Origin: a bacterium
Lineage (GTDB): Bacteria > Hydrogenedentota > Hydrogenedentia > Hydrogenedentiales > SLHB01
Direction: 5' to 3'
Assembly: GCA_024231375.1 (NCBI GenBank)
Contig: JAAEQP010000859.1
Span: forward strand, 1-18,806
DNA: 18,806 nucleotides
In this document: positions 7,424-13,340 of the stretch, in pieces
How positions within the stretch are numbered: the stretch's first letter is position 1
Layout of the letters: every line of letters begins with the position of its first letter
Translations under genes and position numbers: made by a program
Notes under the pieces: model-generated
Seen by the model: the letters and a program-made list of their open reading frames with translations, nothing else
What the model was told of the DNA's origin: nothing
Database searches by the model: none

Positions 7424-7482
7424 GCCGGACCTATCCAGGTCTCCGGCGAAGCGTTTGGGGTTCCGAGTCTGCGGTAACGCAG
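7424..7482 (+). promoter_or_regulatory. Structured 5' leader with GNRA-capped hairpin
   Basis: Hairpin 1: GCCGGA (7424-7429) pairs with TCCGGC (7442-7447), and CCT/AGG pairs inside it around a 4-nt loop with a 2-nt bulge. Hairpin 2: CTGCG-GTAA-CGCAG (7469-7482), a perfect 5-bp stem capped by a GNRA-type GTAA tetraloop. It directly abuts the G-rich ribosome site, 11 nt before the ATG. This could modulate translation; no known riboswitch class was matched with confidence. Confidence 0.4.
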
Positions 7483-7488
7483 GGGGTG
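7481..7488 (+). promoter_or_regulatory. Ribosome binding site deciding the lipoprotein start
   Basis: AGGGGGTG precedes the ATG at 7494 by 5 nt, and that ATG begins a lipoprotein signal peptide. An in-frame ATG at 7395 would place 33 charged residues before the signal and lies only about 12 nt after the predicted transcription start. Confidence 0.65.
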
Positions 7489-7493
7489 CAGTC

Positions 7494-10400
7494 ATGAGAG
7501 TTTCCTGTCTGGCCGGAATGTGTCTTCTGGTAGTGGCGGCGTTTGGTGGCTGCGGGTCGTCGTGGATTGACGGCAATGCCATCAAATCACCCGTGGCAGG
7601 CGCTGAGATCGTTGTCACCGGCTTCGATTCCGTCGGAAGCGAGGTCGCACTGTCTCCGACCGCTTCTCCGGTCGTGACGGATTCGGGCGGCGGCTACACC
7701 TTCGGTCTCGATCCGGATTCGGTTGGCTCTTGGGTCAATCGCCCACTGATCGTCGGAACCATTGGCGGGGTAATGGGCGACCCTCCAGCAACCGCACCCA
7801 TGCTTGAGGCCATCATCGCGAGCCCCTCCGCGCTGACTCGTCCAGAAGTCACCGTGACGGCTCACCTCTCCTTGGCGAGCTCGGTCGCTGCCGGGCTCTT
7901 GAGGAAGCAAACGCAGGGCGCGGGACGTCCGCCCAGTGTCGCTGAAGCCGAGGCCATCATCGCCTTGGTCGAGTCGACGTTCGATGTTGACCTCCATGCC
8001 GATCCGGCGGACCCGGCCCAAGCTGTCGCCCTGCTGAACCAGTGTGTCGACCAGAACTTGGACCTTGTGGCGACTCCAACCAACAATCCGGCGGTCGACG
8101 AACTCATTGCCTACCTGGTTGCGAATATGAGTTCTTCTTCGGGAGTGCTGGACGGCATGATGGACGATCCCGCGTCGCCGGGCACCGACTGTCCGGCGGC
8201 CTTCTCTCCGTTCAAGACCGGTATGTTGACGACGCTCCTGCCCGGTGGACCGTCGGCTTTCATGAACCTTGGCTTCTCAACGGACACACAGTTCATCGAA
8301 AACAACGGCATGGACTATGCCTGCCTGACGGCCACACTAACCGATGCGGAAGGATCGCTTCTGGCCGCCGTGGACGACGTGACCATCGCGATCGTGTCGG
8401 GCACGGGAACCCTTGATCCGGCGCTGGTCGATCCGGGCCCGGGAGGCAAGCGTCTCCAACTCACCAGCACCACCGTGGGGAACGTGGTCGTGCGCGCCTC
8501 GTACGATCTGACCAACGGCAACACCATCAGCCACGATCTCACCGTAGGCGTCGTCGATCTCCATGTGGACACGGACGGGGACGGCTTCACGGACGGTGAG
8601 GAGACCATGGGCTGGGACATCATCGTCGACGAGAACGGCTACGGAAACGGGGCGGACCCGGGTCTCTTGACAAGCCGGCATGTAACCAGCGACCCCAACC
8701 GGCCGGACACCGACATGGACGGGTTGAGCGACTACGAGGAGTACCTCATCCAATGCGACCCGCAGCGCGTGGACACGGACGGCGACGGGCTCAGCGACTA
8801 TGAGGAATGGACCCAGTGGATGACTAGTCCCTGCAGCGTGGACTCGGATGGAGATTGCAGGGGTCCGGACCAGGACCACGCGCCGTCTGCACTGTTGTTC
8901 GATGGCAACGAAGTCAATCTCAATGACACCTCCCCCTCGCTGGACGATACCGATGGTGACGGCTGGACGGACTACGAAGAGGTCGACCATCCGGCCCGCA
9001 GTCCGCTCGTGGCGGACCTGCCAGAGCTGAGCCTCATGATCGTGGACACGGTCGATGTCCGTCTGGACGTCGAGTACGCCGAACAAACGGGCTTTGAGCG
9101 GCAGTACGGTTCGGAATTCACGGAGAGCCACACGGAGACGGAGGGCCGTTCCTCGCAGCACTCCGTCACCACCAGTCTTGAGGTGGGCTATGAGTCCTCG
9201 GACAGCCTCTGCTCATGGGGCACGTGGGCGGTCAAACTCGGATTCGCGTACGGCTATACGTGGGGCACCAGTACTCAGACATCGGACACGTCGCAGCGCG
9301 CGTACCAGGACTACATCACCGACTCTCGAGTCTACACCGAGACTGCGGCAAGCGGATCGATGACCATGGGCGTCCAACTCGAGAACACGGGGGACACGGC
9401 GTTCACGTTGACTCACCTGGCCTTCGCGGCCCGCCACTGGAATCCGGGAGCGAATGCGGGCGCCAAGGCCTCGACTGGTTCGTTCTCGACCCTGGCAACG
9501 CTGACACCGCAGTTGGGCGGCGGCATCGCGTTGGCGCCGGGACAGTTCACGCCGGTGATCCAGGTTCAGGCCTCGGACGTCAACGCCTCCCGCATCAAGG
9601 ACTTCCTTGCGCAACCGGCCAGTCTCCACATTGAGCCGGCCTCCTACGAACTCGAGAACGCCGCCGGGCTCAATTTCGCGTACCTCGAGGAGATTACCAA
9701 GTACCGGACGGCCAGGGTCATCATCGACTTCGGCGATGGACGAACCGAGGACTATCGCGTGGCCACCAACGCCAAGCGTGGGCCCGGCGGCACCTACCCG
9801 GGTGTGACGCTCGGCGGTATCATGAACGACATTCTCGGTATTTCCTATGCCGCTACCGGGCAGGCGCCCACCAGCGTTCGCGATGTCGCGAACTACTCCG
9901 GCACCCCCACGAACGCCGACGCCGAGGGATTCTGGGTCGTAGTCGTTTCGAGCGACCGCCCGGAACCCGTAGGCGTCGATTTCGACGACATCGTTCTCCA
10001 GGCCGCGGACCAGATTCTGATGATGTTTGTCCGCGACGATGACGGGGACGGCCTCTATTCGCCTGAGGAACAGCACTACCGTACCGACGATACGGTCACC
10101 GACCAGGATGGGGACGGCCTGACGGACGCGGAAGAGGTCCGGGGCACATACGTGGACTCGACCGGCACGGTTCGGGAAGGTGGCTGGGACGTGACCGTGT
10201 TCGGGAGCGACACGTACCGTGTCTTCTCCGATCCCACGGCCGTCGATCAGGATGGCGACGGCTTCAGGGACGACGAGGAGAAGGCCGCGGGGACTGACCC
10301 CACATTGGCCGACACCGATGGCGACGGTCTGCCCGACCTCAACGACCCCCACCCGCTGCACCCGGCAGGGATCCTGTTCGTGAGGAGTGGTGAAAGCGGC

Positions 10401-11816
10401 AGTGGAAGCAGTTGGGCCGGTGCATTTGGGGATCTGCAGGCTGCCCTCGCTGCCGCCTCGAGCCGGAATTCCGACAAGGCCGGCCCCGACAACGACGTCA
10501 GCGGAATCTGGGTGGCGAAAGGTATCTACAAACCGACTTCAGGGGCTGACAGGGGTGCTCACTTCGACCTGCCCGCCGCCGTCGGCGTGTACGGCGGGTT
10601 CGAAGGCGTTGACACCGAAACCAAGCTGGGCCATCGCAACCCGGATCCGATCACGAACGGCACCGTGCTCTCCGGGGACCTCGCGGGGGACGACGAGACC
10701 GGCGGCAGCATGGCCGATAACAGCATGTGGGTAGTCAACGTCCCGGGTGGTATGGACAACACCACCGTCCTGGACGGATTCCTCATCACTGGCGGCAACG
10801 GCAGCATAGCGGCGGGCATGTATGTGGAAGACTCCGGCCCGACGCTGCGAAATCTGTTCTTCCGGAAGAACACGGCGGCTCAAGCAGGAGGCGGCCTGTG
10901 CATTATCAATGGATCCGGCATGACGCTGACCAACTGCACGTTCAGCGACAATGAAGCGATCCAGGACGGAGGGGGCCTCTACATTCATGAAACCACCGCG
11001 CCGACGGACGTGATTACGCTGAGTGATTGCGTGTTCAGTGAGAACCGCGCCAACATCGGAGGCGGTCTCTACTACAACGGTGTTGAGTCTGAACAGCGTT
11101 CGCTGGAGTTGGACGGCTGTGCCTTCCTTCAGAACCAGGCGTCCGGGAGCGCTGGAGGCGCGTACTTGAGCAACGGCATCCACCGAATCACGAACACCCA
11201 GTTCCGGCAGAACGCTGGAAACGGTATCTGCGCCGTTGGGAGTGCGCAGATGGTTCTTCAGCAGTCGGCGTGGTGGAAGAACTCTGCCGGAGGGTCAGGT
11301 GCGGGAGTGTACCTGGGGAATACCGCGCGAGCATGGGTCGTACACTGCACGTTCCTTGAGAACTCATCGTGGGGAGGCTCAACGACTGGGGGCGGCATGC
11401 GCTGTGACGAGGATACCCGCGCGTCTGTGGAGAACAGCATATTCTGGGGCAACACGGCTACGTGGCACGGATTGGATACCACCAGCTATCAGTACTACCG
11501 ATACAGGACGGGAGGGCGGCTTTGGGACGTCAGCATGTCTTGCGTAGAAGGCGTGCGAAGCCCAGGATACCTTGAGGGCTACTGGAACACTGGCGGCGAC
11601 CCGAAGTTCGTGGACGCGGAAAACGGCGACCTTAGGATAGGCGCCGATTCCTCGTGCATCGACACCGGCCGAACGCTCGTCGACTTCGACCCCCTCGAAC
11701 CGGGATTCCAGCCGCTGCCGGAGACCGACTTGGGCGGGCAGCCGCGGATCGTCGACGGCGATGGCGACGGTTGGGTTGCCGTGGACATGGGCGCGCACGA
11801 GTATCAGGGGAACTAG
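7494..11816 (+). CDS. Giant surface lipoprotein: PA/binary-toxin-B-like pore module between Ca-binding repeats, with beta-helix domain
   Basis: A 1440-residue protein. Residues 1-20 are a signal peptide with a lipobox-like FGGC (Cys20). Residues 30-120 are a carboxypeptidase-regulatory-like beta region and 262-353 an Ig/invasin-like domain. Residues 359-496 carry DxDGDG repeats (359, 405, 427, 450, 485), with an insertion 'GWDIIVDENGYG...SDPN' resembling domain 1' of anthrax protective antigen. Residues 501-514 ('ARSPLVADLPELSL') closely match the PA segment entering domain 2. A Ser/Thr-rich amphipathic stretch (545-605) sits where PA has its membrane hairpin, followed by 'VQLENTGDTAFTLTHLAF' (627-644) and 'FSTLATLTPQ' (664-673). 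Residues 739-783 ('TARVIIDFGDG...GGIMNDILGI') match PA domain 3 in order. Four more DxDGDG repeats lie at 848, 870, 918 and 940. Residues 961-1440 are a right-handed beta-helix ('SWAGAFGDLQAAL', 'IWVAKGIYKPT', 'VYGGFEG') with GGG-rich coils. PA's furin site and receptor-binding domain are not seen. PA homology is recalled from family knowledge, not computed. Confidence 0.85.
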   Translation: MRVSCLAGMCLLVVAAFGGCGSSWIDGNAIKSPVAGAEIVVTGFDSVGSEVALSPTASPVVTDSGGGYTFGLDPDSVGSWVNRPLIVGTIGGVMGDPPATAPMLEAIIASPSALTRPEVTVTAHLSLASSVAAGLLRKQTQGAGRPPSVAEAEAIIALVESTFDVDLHADPADPAQAVALLNQCVDQNLDLVATPTNNPAVDELIAYLVANMSSSSGVLDGMMDDPASPGTDCPAAFSPFKTGMLTTLLPGGPSAFMNLGFSTDTQFIENNGMDYACLTATLTDAEGSLLAAVDDVTIAIVSGTGTLDPALVDPGPGGKRLQLTSTTVGNVVVRASYDLTNGNTISHDLTVGVVDLHVDTDGDGFTDGEETMGWDIIVDENGYGNGADPGLLTSRHVTSDPNRPDTDMDGLSDYEEYLIQCDPQRVDTDGDGLSDYEEWTQWMTSPCSVDSDGDCRGPDQDHAPSALLFDGNEVNLNDTSPSLDDTDGDGWTDYEEVDHPARSPLVADLPELSLMIVDTVDVRLDVEYAEQTGFERQYGSEFTESHTETEGRSSQHSVTTSLEVGYESSDSLCSWGTWAVKLGFAYGYTWGTSTQTSDTSQRAYQDYITDSRVYTETAASGSMTMGVQLENTGDTAFTLTHLAFAARHWNPGANAGAKASTGSFSTLATLTPQLGGGIALAPGQFTPVIQVQASDVNASRIKDFLAQPASLHIEPASYELENAAGLNFAYLEEITKYRTARVIIDFGDGRTEDYRVATNAKRGPGGTYPGVTLGGIMNDILGISYAATGQAPTSVRDVANYSGTPTNADAEGFWVVVVSSDRPEPVGVDFDDIVLQAADQILMMFVRDDDGDGLYSPEEQHYRTDDTVTDQDGDGLTDAEEVRGTYVDSTGTVREGGWDVTVFGSDTYRVFSDPTAVDQDGDGFRDDEEKAAGTDPTLADTDGDGLPDLNDPHPLHPAGILFVRSGESGSGSSWAGAFGDLQAALAAASSRNSDKAGPDNDVSGIWVAKGIYKPTSGADRGAHFDLPAAVGVYGGFEGVDTETKLGHRNPDPITNGTVLSGDLAGDDETGGSMADNSMWVVNVPGGMDNTTVLDGFLITGGNGSIAAGMYVEDSGPTLRNLFFRKNTAAQAGGGLCIINGSGMTLTNCTFSDNEAIQDGGGLYIHETTAPTDVITLSDCVFSENRANIGGGLYYNGVESEQRSLELDGCAFLQNQASGSAGGAYLSNGIHRITNTQFRQNAGNGICAVGSAQMVLQQSAWWKNSAGGSGAGVYLGNTARAWVVHCTFLENSSWGGSTTGGGMRCDEDTRASVENSIFWGNTATWHGLDTTSYQYYRYRTGGRLWDVSMSCVEGVRSPGYLEGYWNTGGDPKFVDAENGDLRIGADSSCIDTGRTLVDFDPLEPGFQPLPETDLGGQPRIVDGDGDGWVAVDMGAHEYQGN

Positions 11817-11835
11817 CCCTTCCCCTCAGCAAGAA

Positions 11836-11873
11836 GAGGCGAAGGCGGCCGTACGTCCGGTCGCCTTCGCTTC
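11836..11873. terminator. Bidirectional terminator hairpin between convergent genes
   Basis: GCGAAGGCG at 11839-11847 is perfectly complementary to CGCCTTCGC at 11862-11870. Wobble and Watson-Crick pairs extend the stem to 16 bp (11836-11851 with 11858-11873) around a 6-nt loop. It fills the 64-nt gap between the ends of the lipoprotein gene (+) and the fucosidase gene (-), where a shared terminator is expected. No T-run follows on either side. Confidence 0.7.
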
Positions 11874-11880
11874 GCTTGAT

Positions 11881-13149
11881 CTACTCCAGGAACAGTTCCA
11901 CCACGGGAACGACCACGTCGGGTTTCTCCACGGGCAATTCGAGCGTCAGCGTGCCTTTGTCGGCATCTTCTTTGAAGGCCACCTCGGACGCATCGTTGAG
12001 AAGCTGCGCGTAGTCTACCTTACCGGCGAATCCGTCCAAGTGGACGTGGCGGAAGGGCCAGGCGAAGAGGTGCAGATACAGGCGCTTGCCGTTCTGCGTG
12101 AACCGGCAGTCTTGGGGAGTGGCAAACTCGCTCTGGGTGCATCCGTAGATCGCGCGGGCGTGGAGCGCCATCCAATCGGCGTAGGCCGCCAAGGCTTCCT
12201 CGGCGCGGTGGTCAAAGGCGCCGCGGGCGGTGGGCCCTACGTTCATGAGCAAGTTGCCGCCGCAACTGACCGAGTTCACCAACATCTGGATGAGCTGTTC
12301 CGGGCTCTTCCACGTGGCCTCGTCGCGGTGGTAGCCCCATGAGCCGCTGAAGGTCTGGCAGGTTTCCCAGTAGACGGGCTTGCCGTCCACGGTCACCCAT
12401 TCGCTGGGCTGGAACTGCTCGGGCGTATGGATGTCGGCCTGGTCAGCGGTAAGGTCGAGGCGATTGTTGATGATGATGTTCGGTTGGAGTTCGCGCACCA
12501 TGGCCAACAGCTTCTCGCTTTCCCAGTCGTCCTTGCCCTTGCCGCGGAGTCCTTTGTGTTCACTGTCGGGATACGAGAAATCGAACCAGATGATGTCGAC
12601 ATCGCCGTAGTTCGTCAGCAGTTCGCGCACCTGGTTGCGCATGTACTCGGCGTACTTCGCCACGTCGCGCGTCTCGTTCATCTTCAACGCATCGGGATGG
12701 TTCCGCATGGAATGCAACGGGTCGATAGGGAATTCGGGATGGTGCCAGTCGATGATGGAGTAGTAGAAGCCCACGCGGATGCCTTCCGCGCGGAAGGCGT
12801 CGACCATCTCGCGGAGCAGGTCCTTGCCACAGGGCGTGCTGGGTGCTTTGTAGTCCGTGTACTGGGTGTCCCAGAGACAGAATCCTTCATGGTGTTTCGT
12901 GGTGATGACGAAGTACTTCATACCGGCTTCGCGCGCCATCCACGCCCATTCCCGCGGGTTGTACAGGTCCGGGTCGAAGTGTTTGAAGTACTTCTCATAG
13001 ACGTCGTCGGGCGTCTCTTCTTTGTGCTTCACCCATTCATGGCGTGCGGCAAGGGCGTAGGTGCCCCAGTGAATGAACATGCCGAATCGGTCCTGAACGA
13101 ACCAGTCCATGTCGCCGGTCACCGGCGCGGGTTTGGGGATTGCAGTCAT
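11881..13149 (-). CDS. GH29 alpha-L-fucosidase
   Basis: A 422-residue glycoside hydrolase family 29 enzyme, which removes alpha-linked L-fucose from glycans by a retaining mechanism. Family signatures in order: 'RFGMFIHWGTYA' (21-32), 'TTKHHEGFCLWDTQYTDY' (83-100), 'VGFYYSIIDWHHPE' (126-139), 'DVDIIWFDFSYPD' (183-195) with the expected nucleophile Asp190, 'WETCQTFSGSWGYHRDE' (261-277) and 'GGNLLMNVGPTARG' (297-310). A short beta-rich C-terminal domain (about 340-422) follows the TIM barrel. The ATG at 13149 is chosen because AAGGAGA precedes it by 6 nt and the family's N-terminus starts there; the frame extends 50 residues further without homology-like sequence. No signal peptide is seen, so it is probably cytoplasmic and acts on imported oligosaccharides. 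It is divergent from an exported glycoside hydrolase and may share control with it. Confidence 0.93.
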   Translation of the reverse strand: MTAIPKPAPVTGDMDWFVQDRFGMFIHWGTYALAARHEWVKHKEETPDDVYEKYFKHFDPDLYNPREWAWMAREAGMKYFVITTKHHEGFCLWDTQYTDYKAPSTPCGKDLLREMVDAFRAEGIRVGFYYSIIDWHHPEFPIDPLHSMRNHPDALKMNETRDVAKYAEYMRNQVRELLTNYGDVDIIWFDFSYPDSEHKGLRGKGKDDWESEKLLAMVRELQPNIIINNRLDLTADQADIHTPEQFQPSEWVTVDGKPVYWETCQTFSGSWGYHRDEATWKSPEQLIQMLVNSVSCGGNLLMNVGPTARGAFDHRAEEALAAYADWMALHARAIYGCTQSEFATPQDCRFTQNGKRLYLHLFAWPFRHVHLDGFAGKVDYAQLLNDASEVAFKEDADKGTLTLELPVEKPDVVVPVVELFLE

Positions 13150-13155
13150 GGCGCT

Positions 13156-13162
13156 TCTCCTT
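13156..13162 (-). promoter_or_regulatory. Ribosome binding site deciding the fucosidase start
   Basis: The minus strand reads AAGGAGA, 6 nt before the ATG at 13147-13149. No such site precedes the far-upstream in-frame ATG at 13299, which would also overlap the operator-like palindrome at 13218-13232. Confidence 0.75.
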
Positions 13163-13217
13163 CGGATACTGTGGACCGCCGCGCGTGGTGTGCCTTCTCT
13201 CACGCACGTTGGTTGCC

Positions 13218-13232
13218 TTTCCGTGACGGAAA
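13218..13232. promoter_or_regulatory. Operator-like perfect palindrome in divergent control region
   Basis: TTTCCGT-G-ACGGAAA is a 15-nt palindrome with perfect 7-bp arms around one central base. It lies between the divergent fucosidase and DUF5060 hydrolase genes, 69 nt and 109 nt from their starts. An odd-centred symmetric site of this kind is typical of dimeric helix-turn-helix regulators of sugar-use genes. No regulator gene is in the window. Confidence 0.5.
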
Positions 13233-13263
13233 CGAATGGTACCACCCGCGCGGCGTGGGTTCC

Positions 13264-13299
13264 ACCCGAGTCCCGAAGGGGCGGTGAACTCGGGTTCAC
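13264..13299 (+). promoter_or_regulatory. Two overlapping, mutually exclusive hairpins upstream of glycoside hydrolase
   Basis: ACCCGAGT (13264-13271) pairs with ACTCGGGT (13288-13295). The second arm overlaps a different hairpin, GTGAAC-TCGG-GTTCAC (13284-13299). Only one can form at a time. The element ends 41 nt before the ATG at 13341. It may be an attenuator-like leader or chance pairing in GC-rich DNA. Confidence 0.3.
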
Positions 13300-13327
13300 G
13301 CGTGTGCTACCTTTGGTCGGAGAACAC

Positions 13328-13335
13328 GGAGGGAG
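13328..13335 (+). promoter_or_regulatory. Ribosome binding site deciding the DUF5060 hydrolase start
   Basis: GGAGGGAG precedes the ATG at 13341 by 5 nt, and the encoded signal peptide begins there. An earlier in-frame ATG at 13236 would add 35 residues that do not resemble the family. Confidence 0.7.
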
Positions 13336-13340
13336 TGGAT

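Larger units (their letters stand above)
7050..7493. other. Long divergent intergenic region and leader of the lipoprotein gene
   Basis: 444 nt separate the CBS gene (-) from the giant lipoprotein gene (+). It contains a GC-rich hairpin (7265-7293), a near-consensus promoter (7348-7376) and a leader of about 110 nt with two hairpins (7424-7447 and 7469-7482). No credible gene is seen; open frames across it lack ribosome sites and family-like sequence. No clear promoter for the CBS gene was recognised. Confidence 0.6.

Noticed and set aside
7383..7493. Possible c-di-GMP-I (GEMM) riboswitch in the lipoprotein leader
   Set aside because: Some fragments recall the class (CACAGGCAA, a GNRA-capped CTGCG stem, GGGGTTCCGA), but they are in the wrong order and the conserved ACGCAAAGCC core is missing.
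9213..10361. 382-residue minus-strand open frame within the lipoprotein gene
   Set aside because: The opposite strand encodes coherent PA-like and Ca-binding motifs; this frame shows only repetitive Val/Gly/Arg composition.
10800..11500. CRISPR-like or DNA-level repeats in the beta-helix region
   Set aside because: The repetition is at protein level (GGG coils and N-x-F turns). The DNA units differ in length and sequence, with no conserved spaced repeats.
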